NCBI GenBank assembly: GCA_014649355.1
Contig: BMSW01000013.1
Location: 124,001-188,000 of the forward strand
Source of the DNA: Streptomyces althioticus
Lineage (GTDB): Bacteria; Actinomycetota; Actinomycetes; Streptomycetales; Streptomycetaceae
Length of the DNA stretch: 64,000 bases
Reading direction: 5' to 3'
A program made the position numbers and the translations under genes. Under the pieces are notes generated by a model. It did no database searches, was not told the origin of the DNA, and worked only from the letters and a program-made list of their open reading frames with translations. Below are positions 9,340 to 17,555 of this stretch, one piece after another (the stretch's first letter is position 1; every line of letters begins with the position of its first letter).

Positions 9340-12300
9340 GTGTCGCCACAGTCCCCCAGTAACTCGAGCATCTCGACCGACACCGACCAAGCGGGAAAGA
9401 ACCCCGCTGCGGCCTTCGGTGCCAACGAATGGCTCGTCGACGAGATCTACCAGCAGTACCTCCAGGACCCGAACTCGGTGGACCGAGCCTGGTGGGACTT
9501 CTTCGCCGACTACAAGCCGGGCGCTCCCGCGTCCTCGGCTCCGGCGGGTGACGCGGCCGCGGGGGCCGCGGTGACCCCCACCGCTCCGTCCCAGCCGGCC
9601 CCGCCCGCGAAGGCCCAGGCGCCCGCGCAGCCCGCCCCGGCCGCCAAGGCCCCGGCGCAGACGCAGGCCCCCGCGCAGGCGAAGGCCCCGGCCCAGCCGG
9701 CGAAGCAGGCCGCTCCCGCCGCCAAGCCGGCGCCGGCCAGGAAGGCCGAGCCCGCGGGCGAGGCGAAGAGCGGTCCCGAGCAGGTCACCCTGCGCGGCCC
9801 GTCCGCCGCGGTGGCCAAGAACATGGACGCCTCGCTGGAGCTGCCCACGGCCACGTCCGTGCGCGCGGTCCCGGTGAAGCTGCTGTTCGACAACCGCATC
9901 GTCATCAACAACCACCTGAAGCGCGCGCGGGGCGGGAAGATCTCCTTCACGCACCTCATCGGCTACGCCATGGTGCAGGCCATCAAGGCCATGCCGTCGA
10001 TGAACAACTCGTACGCCAAGGTGGACGGCAAGCCGACCCTGGTGAAGCCGGAGCACATCAACCTCGGTCTCGCCATCGACCTGGTCAAGCCCAACGGCGA
10101 CCGCCAGCTCGTCGTCGCGGCGATCAAGAAGGCCGAGACGCTGAACTTCTTCGAGTTCTGGCAGGCCTACGAGGACATCGTCCGTCGCGCCCGCGACAAC
10201 AAGCTGACGATGGACGACTTCACCGGTGTCACGGTCTCCCTGACCAACCCCGGCGGCCTCGGCACCGTCCACTCCGTGCCGCGTCTGATGCCCGGCCAGT
10301 CCGTGATCATGGGCGTCGGCTCCATGGACTACCCGGCGGAGTTCCAGGGCACCTCCCAGGACACCCTGAACAAGCTCGGCATCTCGAAGGTCATGACGCT
10401 CACGTCGACCTACGACCACCGGGTGATCCAGGGCGCCGCCTCCGGCGAGTTCCTGCGCCAGGTCGCGAACCTCCTCCTCGGCGAGAACAACTTCTACGAC
10501 GAGATCTTCGAGGCCCTGCGCATCCCCTACGAGCCGGTCCGCTGGCTCAAGGACATCGACGCCAGCCACGACGACGACGTCACCAAGGCCGCCCGGGTCT
10601 TCGACCTGATCCACTCCTACCGGGTCCGCGGCCACGTCATGGCCGACACCGACCCGCTCGAGTACAAGGTCCGCAAGCACCCCGACCTGGACATCGTCGA
10701 GCACGGCCTCACCCTGTGGGACCTGGAGCGCGAGTTCGCCGTCGGCGGTTTCGCCGGCAAGTCGATGATGAAGCTGCGCGACATCCTCGGCGTGCTCCGC
10801 GACTCGTACTGCCGCACCACCGGCATCGAGTTCATGCACATCCAGGACCCCAAGCAGCGCAAGTGGATCCAGGACCGCGTGGAGCGCGGCCACACCAAGC
10901 CGGAGCGCGAGGAGCAGCTGCGCATCCTGCGCCGGCTGAACGCGGCGGAGGCCTTCGAGACCTTCCTGCAGACCAAGTACGTCGGCCAGAAGCGCTTCTC
11001 GCTGGAGGGCGGCGAGTCCGTCATCCCGCTGCTCGACGCGGTGCTGGACTCGGCCGCCGAGTCCCGCCTGGACGAGGTCGTCATCGGCATGGCCCACCGC
11101 GGCCGCCTCAACGTCCTCGCCAACATCGTCGGCAAGTCGTACGCGCAGATCTTCCGCGAGTTCGAGGGCAACCTCGACCCGAAGTCGATGCACGGCTCCG
11201 GCGACGTGAAGTACCACCTGGGCGCCGAGGGCACCTTCACCGGCCTGGACGGCGAGCAGATCAAGGTCTCGCTGGTCGCCAACCCCTCGCACCTGGAGGC
11301 GGTCGACCCGGTCCTGGAGGGCGTCGCCCGCGCCAAGCAGGACATCATCAACAAGGGCGGCACGGACTTCACCGTCCTGCCGGTGGCCATCCACGGCGAC
11401 GCGGCCTTCGCGGGCCAGGGCGTGGTGGCCGAGACCCTGAACATGTCGCAGCTGCGCGGCTACCGCACCGGCGGCACCGTGCACGTCGTCATCAACAACC
11501 AGGTCGGCTTCACCGCGGCCCCCGAGTCCTCGCGCTCCTCCATGTACGCGACGGACGTGGCCCGCATGATCGAGGCCCCGATCTTCCACGTGAACGGCGA
11601 CGACCCGGAGGCGGTCGTGCGCGTCGCGCGCCTGGCCTTCGAGTTCCGCCAGGCGTTCAACAAGGACGTGGTGATCGACCTCATCTGCTACCGCCGCCGC
11701 GGTCACAACGAGTCCGACAACCCGGCCTTCACCCAGCCGCTGATGTACGACCTGATCGACAAGAAGCGCTCGGTGCGCAAGCTGTACACCGAGTCCCTCA
11801 TCGGTCGCGGCGACATCACCCTGGAAGAGGCCGAGCAGGCGCTGCAGGACTACCAGGGCCAGCTGGAGAAGGTCTTCACCGAGGTCCGCGAGGCCACCTC
11901 GCAGCCGGCCACGGCCGTCCCGTCGGACCCGCAGGCCGAGTTCCCGGTCGCCGTGAACACCGCGGTGAGCTCGGAGATCGTGAAGCGGATCGCCGAGTCC
12001 CAGGTCAACATCCCGGACCACGTCACCGTCCACCCGCGTCTGCTGCCGCAGCTGCAGCGCCGGGCCACGATGGTCGAGGACGGCACGATCGACTGGGGCA
12101 TGGGCGAGACCCTCGCCATCGGCTCCCTCCTGCTGGAGGGCGTCCCGGTCCGGCTGGCCGGCCAGGACTCGCAGCGCGGCACCTTCGGCCAGCGCCACGC
12201 GGTGATCATCGACAACAAGACGGGCGAGGAGTACACGCCGCTCCAGTACCTCTCCGAGGACCAGGCGCGCCTCAACGTCTACAACTCGCTGCTGTCCGAG

Positions 12301-13137
12301 TACGCGGCCATGGGCTTCGAGTACGGCTACTCGCTGGCCCGCCCGGACGCGCTCGTGCTCTGGGAGGCGCAGTTCGGCGACTTCGTCAACGGCGCGCAGA
12401 CGGTCGTGGACGAGTTCATCTCGTCGGCCGAGCAGAAGTGGGCCCAGACCTCCGGTGTGGTCCTGCTCCTCCCGCACGGCTACGAGGGCCAGGGCCCGGA
12501 CCACTCCTCGGCCCGCCCGGAGCGCTTCCTGCAGCTCTGCGCCCAGAACAACATGACGGTCGCCATGCCGACCTCGCCGTCGAACTACTTCCACCTCCTG
12601 CGGTGGCAGGTGCACAACCCGCACCACAAGCCGCTGGTGGTCTTCACGCCGAAGTCGATGCTGCGCCTCAAGGCCGCCGCGGCGAAGGCGGACGAGTTCA
12701 CGACGGGCCAGTTCCGCCCGGTCATCGGCGACGACACGGTCGACCCGGCCGCCGTGAAGAAGGTCGTCTTCTGCGCCGGCAAGGTCTACTACGACCTGGC
12801 CGCCGAGAGGAAGAAGCGCGGCGCGGACGACACGGCGATCATCCGCATCGAGCGCCTGTACCCGCTGCCGGGTGCCGAGCTCCAGGCGGAGATCAAGAAG
12901 TACCCGAACGCCGAGAAGTACCTGTGGGCGCAGGAGGAGCCGGCGAACCAGGGTGCCTGGCCGTTCATCGCGCTCAACCTGATCGACCACCTGGACCTGG
13001 CGGTCGGCGCCGACCTGCCGCACGACGAGCGTCTGCGCCGCATCTCGCGGCCGCACAGCTCGTCCCCGGCGGTCGGCTCCGCCAAGCGCCACCAGGCCGA
13101 GCAGGAGCAGCTGGTGCGCGAGGTCTTCGAGGCCTGA
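9340..13137 (+). CDS. kgd: Multifunctional 2-oxoglutarate decarboxylase / dehydrogenase E1-E2 fusion Kgd (1,265 aa)
   Basis: Actinobacterial fused enzyme of the TCA cycle, combining the thiamine-diphosphate E1 of 2-oxoglutarate dehydrogenase with an E2-type succinyltransferase domain. Order: N-terminal helix (NEWLVDEIYQQYLQDP, about residues 28-45), a long Ala/Pro/Lys-rich linker (about 60-145), acyltransferase domain (about 150-380) with the active-site strand TYDHRVIQGAASGEF, then the E1 core. The E1 core has MAHRGRLNVLAN, IHGDAAFAGQG and RRRGHNESDNPAF for cofactor and substrate binding. GTG 9340 was chosen because a GAGGGCGG lies upstream and the length matches this family (about 1,270 aa). 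A perfect terminator follows. The mycobacterial homologue is controlled by the FHA protein GarA, not in this window. Confidence 0.96.
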   Translation: MSPQSPSNSSISTDTDQAGKNPAAAFGANEWLVDEIYQQYLQDPNSVDRAWWDFFADYKPGAPASSAPAGDAAAGAAVTPTAPSQPAPPAKAQAPAQPAPAAKAPAQTQAPAQAKAPAQPAKQAAPAAKPAPARKAEPAGEAKSGPEQVTLRGPSAAVAKNMDASLELPTATSVRAVPVKLLFDNRIVINNHLKRARGGKISFTHLIGYAMVQAIKAMPSMNNSYAKVDGKPTLVKPEHINLGLAIDLVKPNGDRQLVVAAIKKAETLNFFEFWQAYEDIVRRARDNKLTMDDFTGVTVSLTNPGGLGTVHSVPRLMPGQSVIMGVGSMDYPAEFQGTSQDTLNKLGISKVMTLTSTYDHRVIQGAASGEFLRQVANLLLGENNFYDEIFEALRIPYEPVRWLKDIDASHDDDVTKAARVFDLIHSYRVRGHVMADTDPLEYKVRKHPDLDIVEHGLTLWDLEREFAVGGFAGKSMMKLRDILGVLRDSYCRTTGIEFMHIQDPKQRKWIQDRVERGHTKPEREEQLRILRRLNAAEAFETFLQTKYVGQKRFSLEGGESVIPLLDAVLDSAAESRLDEVVIGMAHRGRLNVLANIVGKSYAQIFREFEGNLDPKSMHGSGDVKYHLGAEGTFTGLDGEQIKVSLVANPSHLEAVDPVLEGVARAKQDIINKGGTDFTVLPVAIHGDAAFAGQGVVAETLNMSQLRGYRTGGTVHVVINNQVGFTAAPESSRSSMYATDVARMIEAPIFHVNGDDPEAVVRVARLAFEFRQAFNKDVVIDLICYRRRGHNESDNPAFTQPLMYDLIDKKRSVRKLYTESLIGRGDITLEEAEQALQDYQGQLEKVFTEVREATSQPATAVPSDPQAEFPVAVNTAVSSEIVKRIAESQVNIPDHVTVHPRLLPQLQRRATMVEDGTIDWGMGETLAIGSLLLEGVPVRLAGQDSQRGTFGQRHAVIIDNKTGEEYTPLQYLSEDQARLNVYNSLLSEYAAMGFEYGYSLARPDALVLWEAQFGDFVNGAQTVVDEFISSAEQKWAQTSGVVLLLPHGYEGQGPDHSSARPERFLQLCAQNNMTVAMPTSPSNYFHLLRWQVHNPHHKPLVVFTPKSMLRLKAAAAKADEFTTGQFRPVIGDDTVDPAAVKKVVFCAGKVYYDLAAERKKRGADDTAIIRIERLYPLPGAELQAEIKKYPNAEKYLWAQEEPANQGAWPFIALNLIDHLDLAVGADLPHDERLRRISRPHSSSPAVGSAKRHQAEQEQLVREVFEA

Positions 13138-13159
13138 CCCGCACCGGTACGCGGTACGT

Positions 13160-13197
13160 GAGCGGGCCGCACCCCTTCCCGGGGGTGCGGCCCGCTC
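13160..13197 (+). terminator. Strong terminator after kgd
   Basis: Perfect 16-bp stem GAGCGGGCCGCACCCC / GGGGTGCGGCCCGCTC with a six-base loop, 22 bases after the stop. Confidence 0.9.
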
Positions 13198-13224
13198 CGT
13201 TTCCCGCCACATATCCTTGACCTC

Positions 13225-13404
13225 ATGTACTTCACGGACCGTGGCATCGAGGAACTGGAGAAGCGGCGCGGCGAGGAGGAGATCACCTTCGAGTGGCTCG
13301 CGGAGCAGCTCCGCACCTTCGTCGACCTCAACCCCGACTTCGAGGTCCCGGTGGAACGCCTGGCGACGTGGCTGGCCCGCCTGGACGACGAGGACGACGA
13401 GTAG
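13225..13404 (+). CDS. Small DUF6104-family protein (59 aa)
   Basis: A 59-codon acidic frame beginning MYFTDRGIEELEKRRGEE and ending LARLDDEDDE. It is short, highly charged and helical, with a central WLAEQLRTFVDL amphipathic stretch. I recognise it as the small actinobacterial DUF6104 family, whose function is unknown. It sits just after the kgd terminator and upstream of the PadR-controlled genes, so it has its own transcript or is read from weak readthrough. Codon use (GC-rich third positions) is normal for a real gene. Confidence 0.75.
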   Translation: MYFTDRGIEELEKRRGEEEITFEWLAEQLRTFVDLNPDFEVPVERLATWLARLDDEDDE

Positions 13405-13469
13405 CGCAGTCCGCGGGCAGTTCGCGTTCGCGTCGCGGGCAGTCGTGCCTCCCTCAGCAACAACCTCCC

Positions 13470-13559
13470 CATATCGCAAACCAAGGCACCGTTCACCCGA
13501 ACGCGTGCCTTGACTTCTGCCTGCCGCGATATATCGTGAATCGAGTAATACGCGATATG
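13470..13559 (+). promoter_or_regulatory. Promoter with CGATAT repeats before DUF4097-padR
   Basis: A -35-like TTGACT (13510-13515) is followed 16 bases later by TATCGT. The palindrome CGATATATCG (13527-13536) overlaps the -10. Related half-sites CATATCGC (13470-13477) and CGCGATATG (13551-13559) flank it in inverted orientation. This looks like a multi-site operator, most simply for the PadR regulator encoded downstream. Confidence 0.5.
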
Positions 13560-13610
13560 ACGCAACGCCACGGCGCCACCGCCGGGCATCCCGCGATCAG
13601 GAGGCCGTCC

Positions 13611-14483
13611 ATGCCCGAGTGGTCCGTCCAGGACAAAACGAACCTCACCTTCGACGCCCCCCTGACCCGCCTCAACGTCCGCATCGTCAACGGCACGGTG
13701 AACGTCGTGGGCACGGACGACCCGGAGGCCCACCTCCAGGTCTCCGACGTGGACGGCCCGCCCCTCGTCGTGACCCACGAGGACGGCGTCCTGACCGTCG
13801 CCTACGACGACCTCCCCTGGAAGGGCTTCCTCAAGTGGCTCGACCCCAAGGGCTGGCGCCGCAGCGCGGTGGTCTCCCTCGCGGTCCCCGCACGGACCCG
13901 CGTGGAGGTCGGCGTCGTCGGCGCCGGCGCCGTCGTCTCGGGCATCCGCGGCCCCGCCGCCGTGAAGGGCGTCGCGGGCGACACCACCCTCGTCGCCCTG
14001 TCGGGTCCCGTCCGCGCGGACACCGTCTCCGGCAGCGTGGAGGCCCAGTCGGTGACCGGCGACCTCCACTTCGCCTCGGTCTCCGGCGACCTCACGGTCG
14101 TCGAGGGGTCCGGCCCCTCCGTCCGGGCGGACACGGTCAGCGGCTCGATGATCGTGGACCTCGACCCCGAGGGCCCCACCGACGTCCGGCTGACCAGCGT
14201 CTCGGGCGAGATCGCCGTCCGGCTGCCCGACCCGGCGGACGCCGACGTGGAGGCCAACACGGCGAGCGGCGCCATCTCCAACGCCTTCGACACCCTGCGG
14301 GTGCAGGGGATGTGGGGCGCCCACAAGCTCACCGGCCGCCTCGGCGCGGGCAGCGGCAAGCTGCGGGCCACCACCGTCTCCGGCTCCATCGCCCTGCTGC
14401 GCCGCCCGCCCCGCGAGGACGAGCCCGACCCGCGGGGCGGCCCGGGAGACAATGCCGGTACGACCGACAAGAAGGTGCTCTGA
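13611..14483 (+). CDS. DUF4097-family beta-helix protein (290 aa)
   Basis: Repeated motifs of the form VSGSVEAQSVTGDLHFASVSGDL recur every 18-20 residues, for example RADTVSGSV, FASVSGDL, RADTVSGSM, LTSVSGEI and NTASGAIS. This is the hallmark of the DUF4097/DUF4098 adhesin-like right-handed beta-helix family. No signal peptide or transmembrane segment is visible, so a cytoplasmic or peripheral location is likely. ATG 13611 has an excellent AGGAGG seven bases upstream. One base separates its stop from the padR start, so both genes form an operon. Function of the family is unknown; pairing with PadR-type or LiaF-like regulators suggests envelope stress, which is inference. Confidence 0.8.
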   Translation: MPEWSVQDKTNLTFDAPLTRLNVRIVNGTVNVVGTDDPEAHLQVSDVDGPPLVVTHEDGVLTVAYDDLPWKGFLKWLDPKGWRRSAVVSLAVPARTRVEVGVVGAGAVVSGIRGPAAVKGVAGDTTLVALSGPVRADTVSGSVEAQSVTGDLHFASVSGDLTVVEGSGPSVRADTVSGSMIVDLDPEGPTDVRLTSVSGEIAVRLPDPADADVEANTASGAISNAFDTLRVQGMWGAHKLTGRLGAGSGKLRATTVSGSIALLRRPPREDEPDPRGGPGDNAGTTDKKVL

Positions 14484-14484
14484 C

Positions 14485-15534
14485 ATGCCCCCCGTCTTCG
14501 CCCACGGACGCCTCCGCCTCTACCTGCTGAAGCTGCTCGACGAGGCCCCCCGGCACGGCTACGAGGTGATCCGCCTCCTCGAGGAGCGCTTCCAGGGGCT
14601 GTACGCGCCGTCCGCGGGCACGGTCTACCCGCGGCTCGCCAAGCTCGAGGCGGAAGGGCTCGTCACCCACACCACCGAGGGCGGGCGCAAGGTCTACTCG
14701 ATCACCGACGCCGGCCGGGCCGAACTGGCCGACCGCAGCGGTGAGCTGGCCGACCTGGAGCTGGAGATCCGCGAGTCGGTCGCCGAGCTGGCCGCCGAAA
14801 TCCGGGCCGACGTCAGTGGCGCGGCGGGCGACCTGCGCCGCGAGATGCGCGCCGCGGCCGGGCGGGCCCGCCAGCCGCGCGGCGGCTCCGCGTCCGGCGG
14901 CAAGGACGCCCCCTTCGGCGACTTCGACCTCGGCGACTTCTCGATGTTCGGCGACAAGGACGCCTGGCGGGCCGCCAAGGAGGAGATGCGCCGCGCCAAG
15001 CAGGAGTGGAAGGAGCAGGCCCGGCGCGCCAAGGACGAGAGCCGGCGCTCCCGCGAGGAGGCCCAGCGCGCCCGCCGCCAGGCCAGGGAGGCCCAGGACC
15101 GGGCACAGGAGCAGGTGCAGCGCATCGCCCGGCAGGTCCAGGAGCAGGTGCAGGGGCACTTCGCCCGTGGCGACTGGCCGTCCGGACTGCGCGAGGGCCT
15201 GGGTGAACTGGCCAAGGAGCTGGGCGAGTTCGGGAAGGACTTCGGCTTCGGCGGTACGGGCTCCGCGGAGGGTCCGGAGTCCCGTCCGTCGTACTCGACG
15301 ACCCCCGAGGACTTCCCGGCCGACTACGCGCCCGCCTGGGGCCACGCAAGCGCCGCGGAGTCCACGGGCGACCCGGCGCGCGACCTGGAGCGGCTGCTGG
15401 ACCGCTTCCGGGACGACGTCCGGGACGCCGCGCGGGACCACGGGGTCACCGAGGAGCAGCTGCGCGACGCCCGGCGGCATCTGTCGGAGGCCGCCGCTCG
15501 CATAGGGGCGCTGCTGCGGTCGCCGAGGCCCTGA
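14485..15534 (+). CDS. PadR-family regulator with long charged C-terminal extension (349 aa)
   Basis: The N-terminal winged helix of the PadR type (RLYLLKLLDEAPRHGYEVIR, SAGTVYPRLAKLEAEGLV, GGRKVYSITDAG; residues about 8-85) is complete. The remaining 260 residues are unusual. There is a long coiled-coil-like region rich in R, E, A and K (about residues 85-235: RRAKQEWKEQARRAKDE, then similar heptads), an acidic/glycine-rich segment, and a helical tail (LERLLDRFRDDVRDAARDH). Ordinary PadR proteins are 100-180 residues, so the tail may mediate oligomerisation or sense a partner, perhaps the DUF4097 protein encoded just upstream. Confidence 0.85.
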   Translation: MPPVFAHGRLRLYLLKLLDEAPRHGYEVIRLLEERFQGLYAPSAGTVYPRLAKLEAEGLVTHTTEGGRKVYSITDAGRAELADRSGELADLELEIRESVAELAAEIRADVSGAAGDLRREMRAAAGRARQPRGGSASGGKDAPFGDFDLGDFSMFGDKDAWRAAKEEMRRAKQEWKEQARRAKDESRRSREEAQRARRQAREAQDRAQEQVQRIARQVQEQVQGHFARGDWPSGLREGLGELAKELGEFGKDFGFGGTGSAEGPESRPSYSTTPEDFPADYAPAWGHASAAESTGDPARDLERLLDRFRDDVRDAARDHGVTEEQLRDARRHLSEAAARIGALLRSPRP

Positions 15535-15569
15535 CGCCGGTACCCGGAGGCCGGAGCCCTGAGGGGCTC

Positions 15570-16130
15570 TCAGCCCGCCTTGGCCTCGCCGTCGCCGTAG
15601 AGCACGCGGGTGACCGACGCGTGGGTGACGCCGTGGTCGGCTAGGACCTCGGCGGGCAGGCCGGGGCGGGCGGTGAGGGCGAGCAGCAGGTGCTCGTCGC
15701 CGATGTGGCGATGGCCGCGGGCGGTGGCGGTGCGCAGGGCGCCGGCCAGGACGTCCTTGGCCGCCCGGTCGAAGGGGCGGTGTCCCCGCCACCGGGGGCG
15801 GCCCGGCGCCGTGGACAGGGCGCCGGGGCCGTGCGTGTCCTCCACCCGGGCGACGATCTCGGGGACGTCGATGCCCAGTCCGGCGAGGGCGTCGGTCTCG
15901 GCCTGGGTGAGGCCGCCCCGCCGCCGCGCCCGCTCGAGGGCCTCCCGTAGGGGCTCGCGGCGTTCGTCCAGCCCGAGGGCGGTCAGGGCGAAGGAGGCGC
16001 GGCTGCCCTCCCGGTCGAGCAGGGCGAGGAGCAGGTGCTCGGCGCCGACGCGGGCCGCTCCGGTCCGTTCGGTGTGGGCGACGGCCTCTTTGACCACGTC
16101 CCGGGCGTCCTTGGTGAACCGTTCGAACAT
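15570..16130 (-). CDS. Clp N-terminal-domain protein (186 aa)
   Basis: Two Clp-N repeats without any AAA+ or protease domain. The first begins FERFTKDARDVVKEAVAHT with VGAEHLLLALLD (about residues 1-75). The second reads FDRAAKDVLAGALRTA with IGDEHLLLALTA (about 115-180). Clp-N domains bind substrates or adaptors in ClpC/ClpA. A stand-alone pair like this could act as an adaptor or decoy, or as the sensory half of the regulator encoded immediately upstream. ATG 16130 overlaps the stop of the HTH gene by one base (TGATG), with GGAGGC upstream, so translation is coupled. Confidence 0.85.
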   Translation of the reverse strand: MFERFTKDARDVVKEAVAHTERTGAARVGAEHLLLALLDREGSRASFALTALGLDERREPLREALERARRRGGLTQAETDALAGLGIDVPEIVARVEDTHGPGALSTAPGRPRWRGHRPFDRAAKDVLAGALRTATARGHRHIGDEHLLLALTARPGLPAEVLADHGVTHASVTRVLYGDGEAKAG

Positions 16131-16339
16131 CAATGCCTCCCATGCTTCTTGTGCACGGCCTGCCTGCTGATTCCGAGTTCGGTGGCGATCTCCTGCCACG
16201 ACCAGCCGTGGTTGCGCGCGTTGCGCACCTGCACGGCCTCCAGCTGTTCGAGCAGCTTGCGGAGCGCGGCGACGGCCCGCAGGCCGACTCGCGGATCGCG
16301 GTCGCCCGCCCGCTCGGCGAGATCCGTTGCCTCAGTCAT
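16130..16339 (-). CDS. Small helix-turn-helix DNA-binding protein (69 aa)
   Basis: Compact regulator consisting of an N-terminal helix (AVAALRKLLEQLEAVQVR) and a helix-turn-helix (GWSWQEIATELGISRQAVHKKHG) at about residues 44-68. It is co-translated with the Clp-N protein. Two identical perfect palindromes sit directly upstream of its start, strongly suggesting autoregulation. No ligand domain is present, so its activity could be modulated by the Clp-N partner or by ClpC-type proteolysis (inference). Confidence 0.85.
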   Translation of the reverse strand: MTEATDLAERAGDRDPRVGLRAVAALRKLLEQLEAVQVRNARNHGWSWQEIATELGISRQAVHKKHGRH

Positions 16340-16341
16340 GA

Positions 16342-16386
16342 TGTCAACTTACGTTGACATGCTCGCACTGTCAACCACAGTTGACA
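16342..16386 (-). promoter_or_regulatory. Twin palindromic operators of the HTH/Clp-N operon
   Basis: TGTCAAC-N4-GTTGACA occurs twice, perfectly, at 16342-16359 and 16369-16386. The centres are 27 bp apart. The GTTGACA arm of the distal site, read on the minus strand, supplies a TTGACA -35 hexamer. The proximal copy ends three bases before the ATG, so binding would block the promoter. Confidence 0.8.
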
Positions 16387-16440
16387 TAACTGCGGCCGGC
16401 CCGGAGCACCGGGCCGGCCGCGGAAGCAGGGAGACGCACG

Positions 16441-17406
16441 TCAGGGGTTGGTGAGCACGATCTTCCCGAACAGCTCGCCGGACGCCATCCGCTCGAAGCC
16501 CTCGCGGGCCCGGTCCAGGGGCAGCGCCTCGTCGATGACGGGCCGCACCCCGGTCGCGGCACAGAAGGACAGCAGGTCCTCCAGCTCGTCCTTGGTGCCC
16601 ATCGTCGACCCCACGACCTTCAGTTCCAGGAAGAAGATGCGGGTCAGCTCGGCGTGGGAGGGGCGGTCGCCGCTGGTGGCGCCGGAGATCACCAGCGTGC
16701 CGCCGGGGCGCATCGACTTCACCGAGTGGGACCAGGTGGCCGCGCCGACGGTCTCGATCACCGCGTCGACCCGCTGCGACAGCCGCGCGCCGGGCTCGAC
16801 GGCCTCCACGGCGCCCAGCTCCAGCGCCCGCTTGCGCTTGGCCTCGTCCCGGCTGGTGGCGAAGACCCGCAGCCCCGCCGCCTTGCCGAGGACGATCGCG
16901 GCGGTCGCGACCCCGCCGCCGGCGCCCTGCACCAGCACGGAGTCACCGGGGCGTACGCCCGCGTTGGTGAACAGCATCCGGTAGGCGGTCAGCCAGGCCG
17001 TGGGCAGGCAGGCCGCCTCCTCGAAGGACAGCTCCTTCGGCTTGGGCAGGAGGTTCCAGGTGGGCACGGAGACCTGCTCGGCGAAGGTGCCCTGGTAGCG
17101 CTCGGTCAGGATGGAGCGGGACTCCCGGGGTCCCACACCGTGACCGGTCTGGCCGATCACCGAGTGGAGGACGACCTCGTTGCCGTCCTCGTCGATCCCC
17201 GCTGCGTCGCAGCCGAGGATCATCGGCAGCTTGTCCTCCGCGAGGCCGACGCCGCGCAGGGACCAGAGGTCGTGGTGGTTGAGGGAGGCGGCCTTGACCG
17301 TGACGGTGCTCCAGCCCGGCCGGGACTCGGGAGCGGGTCGCTCTCCCGACTCCAGTCCCGTGAGCGGCTGGTCGCGGTCGATTCGGGCGGCGTAGACGGC
17401 GAACAT
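16441..17406 (-). CDS. Zinc-binding-type alcohol dehydrogenase / quinone oxidoreductase family enzyme (321 aa)
   Basis: Medium-chain dehydrogenase/reductase. GroES-like catalytic N-domain (VTVKAASLNHHDLWSLRG, MILGCDAAGI), nucleotide-binding Rossmann domain with VLVQGAGGGVATAAIVLGK (about residues 150-170), and a C-terminal GKIVLTNP. The catalytic zinc ligands of true alcohol dehydrogenases are not all evident. The protein is therefore probably a zinc-independent NADPH-linked quinone or enoyl reductase. ATG 17406 has AAGG upstream; a GTG a few codons earlier is also possible. Substrate unknown. It shares a terminator with the malic enzyme region. Confidence 0.85.
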   Translation of the reverse strand: MFAVYAARIDRDQPLTGLESGERPAPESRPGWSTVTVKAASLNHHDLWSLRGVGLAEDKLPMILGCDAAGIDEDGNEVVLHSVIGQTGHGVGPRESRSILTERYQGTFAEQVSVPTWNLLPKPKELSFEEAACLPTAWLTAYRMLFTNAGVRPGDSVLVQGAGGGVATAAIVLGKAAGLRVFATSRDEAKRKRALELGAVEAVEPGARLSQRVDAVIETVGAATWSHSVKSMRPGGTLVISGATSGDRPSHAELTRIFFLELKVVGSTMGTKDELEDLLSFCAATGVRPVIDEALPLDRAREGFERMASGELFGKIVLTNP

Positions 17407-17512
17407 GACCTTGACGATAGGTTCCGCGCCCCGCCGAAGGAACCATGCCCCCCTGTGACACACGCCCTCTTGCGCCGGGCCGGGCCCGCACGGAAGAGCC
17501 CGGACACGCGTG

Positions 17513-17540
17513 AGCCCCGTCCGCGGTCGCGGACGGGGCT
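17513..17540. terminator. Terminator after malic enzyme gene
   Basis: Inverted repeat AGCCCCGTCCGCG / CGCGGACGGGGCT with a two-base centre. It lies 15 bases downstream of the malic enzyme stop on the minus strand. Confidence 0.7.
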
Positions 17541-17555
17541 TTCACACCTGTGCGC

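Noticed and set aside
9109..13479. Very long open frame of over 1,400 codons on the minus strand opposite kgd
   Set aside because: It is an artefact of high GC content in the third codon position of kgd; it has no domain, and kgd has strong family motifs.
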